From: Inia geoffrensis
Taxonomy: Eukaryota; Chordata; Mammalia; Artiodactyla; Iniidae
Assembly (NCBI GenBank): GCA_036417435.1
Contig: CM070919.1
Coordinates: 30,629,318 to 30,693,317, forward strand
Direction: 5' to 3'
Length of the DNA: 64,000 nt
Shown here: positions 30,336 to 43,039 of the stretch, in pieces
Position numbering within the stretch: position 1 is the stretch's first letter
Layout: every line of letters begins with the position of its first letter
Position numbers and translations under genes: made by a program
Notes under the pieces: model-generated
The model's input: only the letters and a program-made list of their open reading frames with translations
What the model was told of the DNA's origin: nothing
Databases searched by the model: none

Positions 30336-31099
30336 TTATGATCTTAAGAAGACCTAATTGGTAGCACTGGAAAACATGAAAGGAGGTCAGCAATGGTAAC
30401 AGCTCAGCAATTTATTCACCATGAACAGAAGGGCTCTCTTCCAACTACTTCTGAGGACAATCCAGCTCGCCCTTGATCACTTTCAGAGACACGACAAAGG
30501 TAATATATACTTGGCTGGAAACTTCAGTTCACAGCCCACTACGTTAAAAGCTCATATAAGGGGATAAAGATGTTGAATATCAGACTAAGTGGTTAATCTA
30601 GGTTTTGACTGCTGACATAGAAAATTACCGATATCCTTAGTAAGAACACACTGAAATACTGTAAAATTACTTGCTAAGCACTGAAGAATATTTTCAACAT
30701 GTGATGAGACTGGAAAACCACTGAGACCTCATCATCGGAATCTGACACAGTATCTGTAAACGGGACTGTAAACTGGAAATTTAAAAACACAACTAATTAA
30801 TCCGGGATCTACCTTTCTCTTGCCCCCGCCGCTACTGGTGCTCGTAACTCCCTCCCCCTCTGCCCTCTTCCATCTCTGCTGATCCTCTTTTGGTCTATTT
30901 TCATTTATTCCCCTGCTGCCCAGGTCATTCTCCTTCACTCTTAGCGGGTCTTTTCAAGCCCATGGGACCCACTCCCCCAACCTCAATTCACCCCTGCTTT
31001 TGCTATCTCACTCTGTCTCCCTGGTTCTCCCTTGATCTCGCTCCTTCCTCGTCATCCCCCCGCCACACCTCTGCAGTCGCAGGAATTGAATGCAGCAGC

Positions 31100-31880
31100 C
31101 CCTGCACAGCAAGAGCATGCTTTCCAGGGCGGCCCCGGGAATGTAAACACACCCTGCAGGCACGGCCGGGTGGGATGGGATTCGAGACCGCGGGGTGTCA
31201 CGGGGCGGGGACGGGTGAACGCCCCCACCGCTGGGCTCAGGGGCCTCTCTGAAGAGGTGACTGTGACGGGAACGCCTGGAGAGCGGCAGGGCTGGGCCCC
31301 AGAATCACGCCAGGATGGGGACGCAGACTCAGGAGAGGACAGGGGGCTGCGGGACGCAGGGTCGGGAGAAGGCGGGACGGCCCGACGCCGCTCTCGAAGG
31401 CCGGAGAATACACACCGAGAGAGACCTGACAAGGCGTGGGGTGGGGAGCGGAGACGGTGAAAAGAACCGGGGCAGAAAGGTCGGGCGAGGACCAGCCGCG
31501 CAGCGATTTTACCGGAACAGATTCAGGTCCGGCCCTGAATCAGATTCAGCAGAGCTCCCCCCGACTAGGCGGGGCTCCCCGCGGGCGGGGACGGTAGCGG
31601 TCGAGGGGCCTGGGACTCCGGGTGTGGAGGACGCGGCGCTGAGGGTATCCACGATCGAGTTTGAACGAGAAATACTGAAACACACGCCAGGTAACTGGCC
31701 TTCGGGCCAGAAGAGCTGCTTCCGGCTTGGCCGGAAATTGCGAGTCGGGGGGCGGGGCCAGGGGAGGGGCTTGCGTGGGGCCGTGATCTGCGCCCTCCGC
31801 CCCGCCCCCAGGGAGTGGGTACCGCCGCGCACGGAAGCTGACTATCTGGTGGGCGGGACGCGTCTGGCGAGGGGCGCTGC
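31100..31880. promoter_or_regulatory. CpG island, probable promoter without assigned gene
   Basis: This is the only strongly CpG-rich block in the window. It has many CG dinucleotides, GC boxes (GGGGCGGGG at 31202-31210, CCCCGCCCCC near 31801-31810) and ETS-type sites (CTTCCGGCTTGGCCGGAAAT near 31718). Such islands usually mark broadly active promoters. No start codon with coding sequence follows clearly on either strand. The nearest genes are the ZNF705-like gene (its start exon is 14 kb away on the minus strand) and SPAG11 (2 kb away on the plus strand, but usually a tissue-restricted gene). The minus-strand zinc-finger gene is the more plausible user, through a distant 5' untranslated exon. 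Confidence 0.7.
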
Positions 31881-32209
31881 TCACACCTTCCTTCAAGTTA
31901 GATGTTGACGGTGCTTTAAGGTTAAAAGCTTAGAGTTGGGAGGCCACTTGTGCTGAATGCGGAGACCTTTCCTTCTCAAAAAATAGAAAATGATTTAAGT
32001 CAAAAATCCCTTTTGGGAGCGTGTCCTGTGAGTCCTGTGATACCTTTGAGACATGTGAATGGCATCCTACACATTGCGTAAGTCGTTATTGTCTTAATAT
32101 ATTGTAATTTCAGAGTTTTCTTTATTACCGCAGTTACCTGAAAGTATTTTTTATTTGTTGTTTTGAAAGTATTTTCAATTTGAAAAATGAGATATTTTAT
32201 TTTAAATAT

Positions 32210-32383
32210 TTCATTTATTTATTTATTTATTGTTATTTTTTTGGCTGCATTGGGTCTTAGTTGCAGCATGCGGGACCATTAATTGCGGCGTGGGCTCTCT
32301 AGTTGAGGCACGCGAACTCAGTAGTTGTGGCATCCCCTGCATTGGAAGGCAGAGTCTTTACCACTGGACCACCAGGGAAGTCC
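32210..32383 (-). mobile_element. CHR-type SINE, internally deleted
   Basis: Antisense element with a TTTA-repeat end, GGCTGCATTGGGTCTTAGTTGC and head ACCACCAGGGAAGTCCC. Confidence 0.8.
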
Positions 32384-32424
32384 CAAAATGAGATCTTTTA
32401 ATCTATGTTTTCGTTTTCCATGTC

Positions 32425-32777
32425 TTTTTAATTTTTGGCTGCACTGGGTCTTCGTTGCTGTGCATGGGCTTTCTCTAGCTGCGGCGAGTGGGGGCTACTC
32501 TTCGTTGCACTGCGCGTGCTTCTCAGTGCGGTGGCTTCTCTTGTTGCGGAGCACGGGCTCTAGGCGGGCACGGGCTCTAGGTGGGCGGGCTTCAGTAGTT
32601 GTGGCACCAAGGCTTCAGGAGTTGTGGCTCACGGGCTCTAGAGCGCAGGCTCAGTAGTTGTGGCGCCTGGGACTAGTTGCTTCGCAGCATGTGGGATCTT
32701 CCCGGACCAGGGCTCGAACCCATGTCCCCTGCATTGGCAGGTGGATTCTTAACCACTGCGCCACCAGGGAAGTCCCC
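32425..32777 (-). mobile_element. CHR-2-like SINE, long form
   Basis: Antisense full-length-looking element from TTTTTGGCTGCACTGGGTC to CGCCACCAGGGAAGTCCCC. It lies next to another antisense element. Confidence 0.87.
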
Positions 32778-33623
32778 TCATTTTCTATTTCTGAATGTTT
32801 TGTGTCAAGTATGGATAATGAGGCTTGTAAAAAGTGTGCTTTTTAGGAGATACGTGGATTTTGGTTTTAACTAGTGAAAAATCAATTTTTGTTACTCCCA
32901 GATACCTTTGACTGGAATATCTGTTCTCTCATGTGAACATCAGAAAGCATAGTAAAACTGTATTTTCAAATTTCAGTTGCCTCATTTATACCCTTAATAT
33001 TTTTAATGTGAAATATGTGAGTTAAAATCTCTTCTATTTTCTTTGAAAATTCTGAAGTTCACGCTGGAGGGAATTTGGCAAGACTGAATTCCAGCTATTC
33101 ATGCTGCGGCAATCTCTCAAAAGATTATCTCCATCGAGAAACCCATCTGGTTTTCCTGTGACTAATACAAGTTTCTTCAACTTTTAAGTTTGTTTTTAAT
33201 ATTAGATATATGGACTCAAGTGGATTTAACTTCTAGAAGCCAACATTCTCTTAGGCAGGGGAACAGTGAACACCTTGGGGCTCATATGGGGGGAAGAGGG
33301 GGGAAGCCCCGCCCACTGGTCCTCCAGCTCTCCAGGGCTGTGATCACGTAACCTGAGCTCAGCTCACTCCTGTCAGATCTGTGGGAACTGGACACAGATT
33401 AAGGAGCCAGGACTGTATAGGATTTGGGGGTCAAGGAATCCAGGTATCTGAGTAACTTCTGCCCACAGCCTTAGTCAGTAGACCAGATAAATGTGCTCAT
33501 TCCTGAGTAGTGTTCCCCCAAACCAATAAATGTCCTATTTTTGTCCCTCTCCTCCACTTGGCTCTTTCATCAGATTTGCTTTTCTGCACAGGAGGGTGGG
33601 GAGACCTGAGGGAACCTTAAAAC

Positions 33624-35389
33624 ATGAAGGTCCCCTTTCTGTTCGCTGTTCTCTTCTGTTTGGTCCAAATGAACTTAGGTAAATATCTCCTGGTCAAGGT
33701 AGGAAGCTGCTCCCAGCCAAGAGGGATGAGCTGGGAGAGCCTAGGGCAGGCAGTACAGGAATTTCATTGATTTGTGTGTCCGTGGAGGGGGGATTGGGTG
33801 TGTATCTGTGTGTTGTTGGTAGGTGCAGGTGGACCCCTTTGGGGCTCAGCTCTGGACCATTTTGATCTTCCCTCTAAAGAGGTTTTTAAAAGCTAAATAT
33901 GAGTTTTCAGGGTCATAACCCAAGTCAACGGGTCATCTTTGTTCCGATACAAATAGAAAGCATTCATCACAGTCTGAGAAAAGTTTGCGGAAAGAAATGA
34001 CAGTCATACAGATGTCAGAGCTGGAAGGGAATGAATGCTCTTCTATGGAAACCCCACACTTTACAGAGAGTGGAAACCACGCTCCCGAGAAACGCCACTG
34101 TCCTGCGGTGCAATTGACAATCACAGTCATAGCAGTTATTCATCCTGACACTAGCATTCCCCAGCTTTCACAGAGAGCCGATTTTACAGAGGAGAACTGA
34201 GCCATAGCCAGGTAAATGAGTTGTCCAAGGAGAAATCATTAGTTACTGGAAGAAGGAAGGCCAATCCAGGTCTCCAGATCCCTAGTCTGTGCTTCTTTGA
34301 TCTTCATTAGATGCGCAGCCCATCTCTTCACTTGGCTGTCCTCCCCAAAAAGCCATGACAGAGCTGAGATGACATGGCATCAGAGAGTACACTGCATTTG
34401 GAGCTGAGATATTGTGCAAGGTTGTTTTTTAAATCATGTAAGACCAACGGGGTGGGTGTTCTGGTTTTCTGAGTCATGATAGATTGGCATTTGCAGACCT
34501 GACATAAGACCTTTCTTTCAACCATCTCATTCCCAAATAGAAAATGCTTTCTTTTTGAAAACTGAGATATAATCAACATATAATATTACATTAGTTTCAG
34601 GTGTACAACATAATGATTCCATATTTGTAGATATTGCAAACTAATTACCATAAGAAGTCTAGCCAACAGCCATCACCACATGTAGTTCCATTTTTTTTTT
34701 TTTCTTGTGACAAAGAGAAAATGCTTTTTCCTTGTGGGAACGTTGGGTAGCTGTGCTTGACCTACAAGCCCACAAGTTATGGTGAGGAGAGCTCGGTTTT
34801 CTTGTCTTTTTTTCACTGTAGGCTGTAAAGGTGAAAATTAGACCACAAGCTGAGAATCAGAACTATTTCCTATCTTCCTGGAGACCAAGACCCACCCATC
34901 CAATCATTCGACTCTGTTCTCCAAAACTCTCTGTGCTTCTCCCTGTTGCATTAGCTCACGTCCATCACCAGGAAGCTTGACAAGCCTGATACAGTACAAT
35001 AACGTAAAAATATATGTATTAGATATATCTTCCTGACAACATTTTGAGGTATGGGTTATTGTCCCTGTTGTAAAGCTAAGAAACCGAAGCCCAGTTAAAC
35101 TGGAACCTGTCCAGACACTTCATTTTTTTCAAGCACATAATAGCCGTGTGGAGTTGGCCTGTGGGCTGGGGTCATGCTTTCTTCTTTTGCTATATGAACT
35201 AAATATCAGCTCTAATTTATTGTATCAATAGGGGACATTCCACCTGCAATTAGAAATGTCATCTGCCTTATGCAACGTGGAAGCTGCAGACTTTTTTTCT
35301 GCTATTCTGGTGAGAAAAAAGCTGAAATCTGCTCCGATCCCTGGAATAGGTGCTGCATACCACATACAGAGGAAGAAAAAAATAAATAA
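33624..35389 (+). CDS. SPAG11: SPAG11 beta-defensin transcript (Bin1b type), two exons
   Basis: Secreted epididymal beta-defensin. Bin1b/SPAG11 peptides coat sperm and are antimicrobial in other mammals. Exon 1 (33624-33678) encodes the signal peptide MKVPFLFAVLFCLVQMNL and ends with the donor GTAAAT, phase 1. Exon 2 (35232-35389) follows CAATAG and starts GDIPPAIRN. It has six cysteines spaced C-X6-C-X4-C-X9-C-X6-CC, the canonical beta-defensin pattern, with the SPAG11 hallmark ICSDPWNRCC. The stop is TAA at 35387-35389, giving 70 residues in all. The start and signal peptide match the short promoter-B form rather than the long promoter-A form, whose first exons I could not find upstream. 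No frame damage is seen. Confidence 0.93.
34556..34700 (+). mobile_element. L1 fragment in the SPAG11 intron
   Basis: Contains AACTGAGATATAATCAACATATAATATTAC, then TTTCAGGTGTACAACATAATG and TATTTGTAGATATTGC, typical of L1 3' sequence. Confidence 0.6.
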
Positions 35390-35627
35390 ATAAAATAAAC
35401 CAGAGATGGATGGCGGATCTAGCACCTAAAATGTAAGCTTCCAGAAGGCAGATGGGATCTTGAGGTATCTTAAGGGCTTAGAAGAATGTGTGGCTTGTAG
35501 TAGGTGCTCAATAAATATTTGCTGAATGACTCCAGCACCAGTGGTGAAGGTCTGATAAAAGATTTTTCCTAAAAGCTTACCTACTTTGTCTTTTTCTGTT
35601 TTTTTTTTTTTTTTAAAGAGTCTCAGA

Positions 35628-35830
35628 GGGGCTTCCCTGGTGGCGCAGTGGTTGAGAGTCCGCCTGCCGATGCAGGGGACACGGGTTCGTTCCCCGGTCC
35701 GGGAAGATCCCACATGCCGCGGAGCGGCTGGGCCCGTGAGCCATGGCTGCTGAGCCTGCATGTCCGGAGCCTGTGCTCCGCAACGGGAGAGGCCACAACA
35801 GTGAGAGGCCCGCGTACCACCAAAAAAAAA
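35628..35830 (+). mobile_element. CHR-1-like SINE with target-site duplication
   Basis: Sense copy flanked by AAGAGTCTCAGA on both sides, shortly after SPAG11 exon 2. Confidence 0.92.
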
Positions 35831-35899
35831 AGAGTCTCAGAATTTTATAATATCCACCTCCTTTCCCTGGTCCAGGGACTGTCTCTTACCTACCCACAA

Positions 35900-38800
35900 A
35901 TAGGGTAGACCAGAAACCAAGCTGATCTCATCTTCAGAAAGACAGAAATGCAGCCAATCTACTGGTCTCTCTTCCACCAAATGACATCTTTCCTCTCATC
36001 AAACCCAGTCCCAGCTTCATCCTACTTATTCCCAGACTATAATGCGCCTTGTCCCCTTTCCATAGACGTCTCAAGAAATAATAACAATAAGTCACATGTA
36101 AATAGGATTTTTAAAATTTTTCACACATTTAGTCTTAGGTTATCTCAGCTGATTGACACAATCTGATGGAGTATATAGTCAGGTTGAAGCAGTTCCATTT
36201 TAGGGATGGGAAGGAAATGAAAATCAGAAGGCTGAGTGAACTTCCCCAGGGGAGCGATGCGTAAGTGGGTTCCTGGCGTATCTCACCAGTCAAGTGCCCA
36301 TTGTTCTATGTTACCTCTGAAGAACATATATCTGAGTGAACGAAGCAAGGCAGGGCTCTTGTTCATGAAGATTCCGTGACGCTTCAGCCCGTGGTCCTTT
36401 GCGTTTCTCCAAATCCTGCTGGAAGTTGTCACGCATACCATATCGTTGAGCCAGTCACGCAAAGAGCGATGAACATTCATTACAAGTAAGAAATGTGAAA
36501 GAATAGTAAAAGCAAATGTCCTGATGTCGGAGACCAGGAGCCAAGCTCTTTCTAGGCTAATTACAGAGCGTGGTAAGATACCTTCTTTCCGTATTTCTGT
36601 CCACTGCCCGAGTCCAGTTTGCTCACAAATAAGCTGAACTTAACTTTAAGAGTCACCAAGAAAATCTCCTTCTGGTTCCTGTCTTGATTCCCAGCTCAAG
36701 TTTCAATGAACATTTGGTATAATGCCTCGGCCTCTCCCCAGGCTCTCCTAAACTTACTCGTGGCTGTTTTCTAAATGGAATCAGACAGACACATGGGGCT
36801 GCATGGAGTGGGGTCTCTCTTAATCACAGGCACCTCTGTGGAGCCCTTTGTCGTCCCCTCAAAGGACGGAGGAGCAGTGCCGGCCTTGGAGGGAATGCCT
36901 GCGTGGGAAGGATCTGAAACAGGCTTAGCTTTTGCTCCCAAGTGAAACACAACAGGTCTTCGTGCTTCAGGACAGGCAGACACATACTCAGCCAGGAGTC
37001 CTATCATTCCATGGGCCATGCCTCTGTCCACTAACGACTAAACAAACACACACACACACAAAGGAATGGGTCAGGGCCCAGGATGCTGGGGAACCTGCAT
37101 CTGGTTCCACCTCTGGTCCCTTCACTTGACCTTATTTTCCTCAAAAATAAAATGAGGGAGCTGGTCTAGACCTCTGAGAGCCACGACAGCTTAGCATGTG
37201 CCTCATGCTAAGTGCCTCATCGGTGATCAGGGAGAGCTGGGGCCTGGACCCTCTACTGGCCCCAGGAGGGCCTGGACTGTTGCTGGTGGCGATGCTGGGC
37301 CCCAGGCAGCCAGTGGGAGACAGAGGGGCCCAACTGGGTCCCACAGGGGTCCAGTGTTCATACCTGGAAAGTCTTTATGCGTCCCCCATGGCTCCCTTTT
37401 CTGAGCTAAGTATAATTATCTCCCACTGTGCCTCTCAAAGACTCAGTTTCCTCTTCTGAGATGGCCAGTAGCAGCTAGGAAGGACAGGGCAGTCCTTCCC
37501 TCCGCTCCAGCAGGCTCCAGTGTCCCTCCACTCAGGACCCTCCCGCCCCCGCCCCCCACACACTGCGCAGCAGAATCTATTTCTGGAGCTCTGTGCCCCC
37601 ACAGGCTCTTCGGTGCCCCCCATGTTAGGATCTATCACTGTGCTGCTGTTATTTATTTACATGGCTACTCCCTCGCTGGCCTGTGAAATCCTCAGGACAG
37701 GTCTGGGTCTTACTCCTCTATGGAACTTTAGTGACCAGCCAAGCACAGTCAGTGTGAAAGAGGTGAAGAAATGAATAAATTAATCCAAACCTCAAACACC
37801 GATCTTCAGTCTACCACTGCTGTCCTTTCTGCCCCAAGGACAGGACATGGGAGCCACCAGGGGACTGGGGACACCACACTGTGACGATTGCCACATCCCT
37901 GTCACAGCCTAAAGCCTGCATCCCCCTCTTTTCTCTCACAACTGGTCAGAAAGTGGGACAAAGACCTTACTAGCTCTGCCCTATTACATAGCCTCACAGC
38001 CGAGAACGTGACCCATTCATTTTCGGGGGCTCCCTGCTCCCCACCATAGGCAGCAGAACTAGAGAAACAAGGCTGGGAGAAGCCCTGAAGAGCCCTCCTG
38101 GACCCTGAGTCTCCCCGACAAGTATTCGCCTGCCTGCCCCTGCCCCTCAGACACAGAATCGTAGACGGAAAAGGGGCCCAAGAGGTCATTTAACAAAACC
38201 GTCCCCCCGTAAGGAGCACAGTGTCATGGAAAGACTCTTGACTGAGGAATCAAAACCCCAAATTCCAGTCCTGCAACTGTCATGCCTGTCAGGCTCCTCA
38301 TTTGAAATGTGGGCATATATTTGTATCCGCTGAGTTCAAGTTCCTTGTGAATGATAGAGCATTGGGCCTCTACGGGTGATTAATTTTGTTAGTTAATGGT
38401 GGAAACTTCTCGATTCAAGTAAGACATAGAACGATTTGAGACTGCTCTTCAACGTGGAAATAGTACACATCACATTTGAATACCAGTGGGTGGAGTAATT
38501 TAGTGATCAGAATACAGACATGCATACACATGGACCCATTTACACAAGGTCTTTCCCTGTACAATTATAGCCTGAGTGGATTTTTAAACCCCTCATGGGT
38601 GAAACAGTCCCGCAGCCGAGTTCAATGTCAATAATCTTTGTCAGGTTCATCTGGACTCTTCAGACGAACATGTTTGCCCTCCCCATGTCTTAGGGTCTTT
38701 GAACACAGGTAAACTGCAGAGAAAGGTGACAAGCTTGCTCCCTCACCTGCCTCTGAAGGAGATCGTCGCCACCAGGTCCTACCCTGCGACAACCGCGTGC

Positions 38801-41110
38801 TGTGGAGGTGACTGTGCTAATACCATGGACCATCTCTCGGGCCAAGCCCCGCCTGCTCAGGCTTCCAGAGCAATCCTCTGCCTTCTGAAATCCACGCCGG
38901 CCTTGGAGGCAATGCAACAGGAAAAGGCTGCGATGGAATTTTAACAGAACAACACGGAAACCCTCCAAAGTGGGCCACAGGCCATACACGTTGACGATCG
39001 TGTTGCACTAGCGCAGCCTGTCAACTTTCTCTTCTGGGACAGAACACTCCTCCACGAAACGCAAATGATGCCATCTCCTCCGAAAGAACCTAGTAGAGCC
39101 CGATCATGTACAGAGGAGTCAGGGAAACCAAGGCCCCGGAAGCTCAGAAATCCACCCATGGTCCTCGGCTACATCCCTCTCTTGGGAGTGAAATAAGGAT
39201 CCTCCAAACTCGGTTGTCTGCAGCCAGACCAGACCTTCCAAGGCCCCGACCCTCACTCCTACCCCAAAGTCTCCAAGGGCTGTTGCTTGTCCTCATGTGG
39301 AGCCCTGAGCCGCTCCAACACGGACTACGAGACCCCTCACACCAAAACCCGGGTGACCCCAGCTTTAGCTGTCCCCTTGCTAAGCTCCAACCTGCCCAAG
39401 CAGCCTTAAACTTTGGGGCTTCCTTTGATCTTTTACCTCCTGGATTTTGTACATTCTGTTTCCAAGGCCCTGGCGATGGTCACCCACGTCGAGTCTTTGC
39501 CCTTCAGGCCTTGGCTGACACGACACCTGCTGGGACACGGCATAGCGCCCCCCAAGCGACCTGGGGCCCCTGCTGCACTGCCCGAGGACACCTGGGGCGA
39601 ACACCATCTCCCGCCGGCAGCCACACTCCTCTGCTTGCCTGATGCGCCCTTGGAAGCCCAGGGCCTGAGGCCTGTCCACCATTTGTCTTGAGCTTGTAGC
39701 TCAAGTCCAGTACATTTCAGAGGCAGAAGAAGGAGAAAAGACAAAAAGAAAGACAGGAAGTTAAGAGAAAGCTCTTAACTTTAAGACAAGTTAAGACAAG
39801 CCACCAGGCCTTGTCTTCAAAGAGAGCTGCTGACCTCTCTGAGGTCAAAGCCCAGGATCCCACGTTTCTCCTCAGGGAATGCTCTCTCTGTCTGAAACGG
39901 GGTGTCGCCCACCTGGCGTCTCTCCTCGTACGGCACTATCTTTCTGGGTACAAACGCGGGCCCCCGAGTGAGGTGTGCCCTCTAGAATACACCTCCGTCT
40001 CTGACGTGAAGTGCGTCATATGACATGTCTCTTCCGAGAGCGCTGTCCCTGTCTCTGAGGAAGAGGGCTAGCCTTCCCTCTCACAGATCTCTAGCGGGTC
40101 TGTGGATCATGTGAAATGACCGGCGTCCACTGCAGCTCCTCTCTGTCTGCCACTCCTTCGGAGCCTTACTTGGTGGGGGGATGTGGTGATGGCCAGAGTC
40201 ATGTTACTGCAGGGAAACGATAGTGCCGCTGCTGGAGGGGTTGCAAGGGAACCCGAGGCCGTGGTTCTCAGCTCTGGATGCACAATAGTTTCACTCAGGT
40301 CCCTTTACAGAATTAGCTAGGGATCCACACTACTCAGTCAGTCATCCCTACGGGTGGTGCCTTGGGCACCATATGTAATTCTTAAATGCTGCCAAGATGG
40401 TACTGAGAACCACAGGGCTAAAGGAGACAGTTTCGGAAGGGTGAAGACACTCATCTGGCTTCGAGTCACAAACTTGGGCTGGTAGCTGCTCCGTCTCTGC
40501 TCCCCCAGCTTCCTCCCTGGAACAACACAGTGACAACAGTGAAGTGAAATGTGCAGCTGTTCCAGTCTTTCATGGTGCTCGCCTGGAACTGCACCACACC
40601 CAGCGTCAAGCATCACACCTGAACAACCTGTTCCATGAGTCACCACGGCTCCGCCATCAGCTGGCCGGGCAGAGGTGACGCCAGGGAGCCCCGGGCTGGC
40701 TCACTGTGAGACTTCACACCCCTGGTGCCTGGCTCACCCTTCCCCTTTCGTCCCCGTCATTCTGGCATCTGCTCATGTGGAGGGGGGACACCATGAGTCT
40801 TGGGAAAGGAATCTGCTGGAGAGACAGCTCTTCATGAAAAGAAGGATGGAGAAACACCGTGATGACAGAAAGCTTTGTTCCAGGATCTTCCACTCCAGCG
40901 ATTTTCCTCTCCAGGTGCCCGCGCCCACCCTGACCACGCCATGGAGGGTAAGGGCCTCGTGGGTGCCTGGTCCTCCCTTCGCTTTGCTGCCCGCTTCCTG
41001 GTGGCATAGTGATGCATGTGCCTCCACAGGCCCCCAACCCCTGCTCTGGGAGCAGCTCTTCAGTGCTCTATCCAAACAACTACTGAAGCACCATTTGAGA
41101 AAAGGGTATA
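35900..41110. other. Intergenic or SPAG11 intron, no exon recognised
   Basis: Mostly unique-looking sequence with GC-richer blocks at 37.1-38.2 and 38.8-40.0 kb. They carry many overlapping short open frames but no domain that I recognise. An old MIR-like piece (GGCTCCTCATTTGAAATGTGGGC) is near 38290. A short CA repeat lies near 37045. If the exon at 51.85 kb belongs to SPAG11, this region is intronic. Confidence 0.35.
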
Positions 41111-41116
41111 AGCTCT

Positions 41117-41325
41117 GGGTTTTGTTTGTTTTTTGCGGTACACGGGCCTCTCACTGTTGTGGCCTCTCCCGTTGCGGAGCACAGGCTCCGGACGCGCAGG
41201 CTCAGCGGCCGTGGCTCACGGGCCCAGCCGCTCCGCGGCACGTGAGATCCTCCCGGACCGGAGCACGAACCCGTGTCCCCTGCATCGGCAGGCGGACCCT
41301 CAACCACTGCGCCACCAGGGAAGCC
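41117..41325 (-). mobile_element. CHR-1-like SINE
   Basis: Antisense copy with a short T-rich end and head CCACCAGGGAAGCCC at 41325. Confidence 0.9.
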
Positions 41326-42053
41326 CGTGCCCATGCTTTGAATCATCACAACGTACACATCATGACCTTACAATTTTATTTGTCGATTGTAACTCAAATT
41401 TAAAAATCAAAAAGTCAAAAACAAAAAGGACATGGCCTAATTAATTTAAAAGAGAAAGAAAACAGGAAGGGAAGAAAGGAAGAAAGAGGGAAGGGAGGGA
41501 GGTTTCTGAGAACCAGGAATCCAGACACGAACAATGCGACAAGTTTTAAGGAAGCGTAGTTTGGCTCAATAAGGAGAAAAGTAAAATAATAGGCACAGCA
41601 GCTGAAAATAAAGTGGGATCCTTTTGGGAACACTGGGTTCACCAACATTAGAAGTGTTCCAGAAGAGGTAGGATTCAGCCATCCCGTGAGGCACTTTATT
41701 ACATGACCTTGAAGATCCCTTTAACTCTTGAGAATTTGCTGCTGATAATAACAAAGCAAGAAAACAGCCACTTGTAAAAAGTTAATAAACTCCCCTAGAA
41801 GCATGGCTTTGACCGTTTCAGCTTGGTTCTATTTCCTACTATGGAGGGAAGGCACACTCACCGCCCTATGCCCACCTCATGGGCATTTGAGAAAGCTTAG
41901 TCCTCCATAAGATTTGAAGCCCTCCCCGCCTTGAGCTCTTCTCCCCACAGAAAATGCGGGTTGATTCTTATCTCTGTTAGCTCACTCCGCATGAACCTTC
42001 AAAGGACCAGTCATTCCCGGGCTCGGCGGCAAGGTTTATTAATAGAAGCAGGG

Positions 42054-42272
42054 GGGCTTCCCTGGTGGCGCAGTGGTTGGGAGTCCGCCTGCCAATGCAG
42101 GGGACACGGGTTCGTGCCCCGGTCCGGGAAGATCCCACCTGCCGCGGAGCGGCTGGGCCCGTGAGCCATGGCCGCTGAGCCTGCGCGTCCGGAGCCTGTG
42201 CTCCCCAACGGGAGAGGCCACGGCGGTGAGAGGCCCGCGGACCGCAAAAAAAACCCAAAACCAAAACCAAAA
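42054..42272 (+). mobile_element. CHR-1-like SINE
   Basis: Sense copy with an unusual tail in which the A-run has become AAACCCAAAACCAAAACC repeats. Confidence 0.9.
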
Positions 42273-42455
42273 ACAATGGGGACAGTATATTTAAATTGTT
42301 GAAAGAAAGAGAACGTCAACTCAGATTTATATATGCAGCAAAAATAGCCTTAAATAACGGAAATAAATAAGACATTGCCAAACAATGGAAGACAGAATCC
42401 ACTGCAGTAGAGTTAACCATTCTACTGCATTTTTAAATGTTAAAAGACATCTTTA

Positions 42456-42663
42456 GGGCTTCCCTGGTGGTGCAGTGGTTGAGAATCTGCCTGCTGATGC
42501 AGAGGACACGGGTTCGTGCCCCGGTCCGGGAGGATCCCACAGGCCGCGGAGCGGCTGGGCCCGTGAGCCATGGCCGCTGAGCCTGTGCGTCCGGAGCCTG
42601 TGCTCCGCAACGGGAGAGGCCACAACGGTGAGAGGCCTGCGTACCGCCAAAAAAAAAAAAAAC
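42456..42663 (+). mobile_element. CHR-1-like SINE
   Basis: Sense copy with head GGGCTTCCCTGGTGGTGCAG and a 15-base A-tail. Confidence 0.9.
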
Positions 42664-42904
42664 AACAATTGAAGCAGGACTGTGTGTTGTGGTCATATGC
42701 TCCCACAGGATAATCTGGAGGCACCTGCATGGACAGAGGATGGAGGTTCCCAGTCAGAAGATGCCCTTGGCTGGCTGAGGAAGGTGGTCCCGAGAGCTGG
42801 AAGCACTGCAGCCTGTCAGGAAGACTGTTCTGATGTGGCGAGACCCAGAGACCGTGACGTTCTCCTCAAGAGCAGAGGTAGAGAGACCACACCGTGGACA
42901 TGCA

Positions 42905-42931
42905 CATACACACACACACACACACACACGC
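42905..42931. repeat. CA microsatellite
   Basis: About twelve CA dinucleotides, likely length-polymorphic. A purine-rich AGAGAC region follows to about 43040. Confidence 0.9.
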
Positions 42932-43039
42932 ACAGTGATAGAAAGACAGGAGGAGGTAGGAGACAGACAATGATAGACACAAGAACACAGAGACAAGGAA
43001 AAGGCAGAGAGAAAGCAAGAGCAAGACAGAGAGAAGAGG

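Noticed and set aside
31315..31908. 197-codon plus-strand open frame in the CpG island
   Set aside because: Open frames are expected by chance in GC-rich sequence. It overlaps antisense frames and shows no domain or splice support.
39106..39642. 178-codon plus-strand frame in a GC-rich block
   Set aside because: Several overlapping frames on both strands are equally open, and no recognisable domain is seen.
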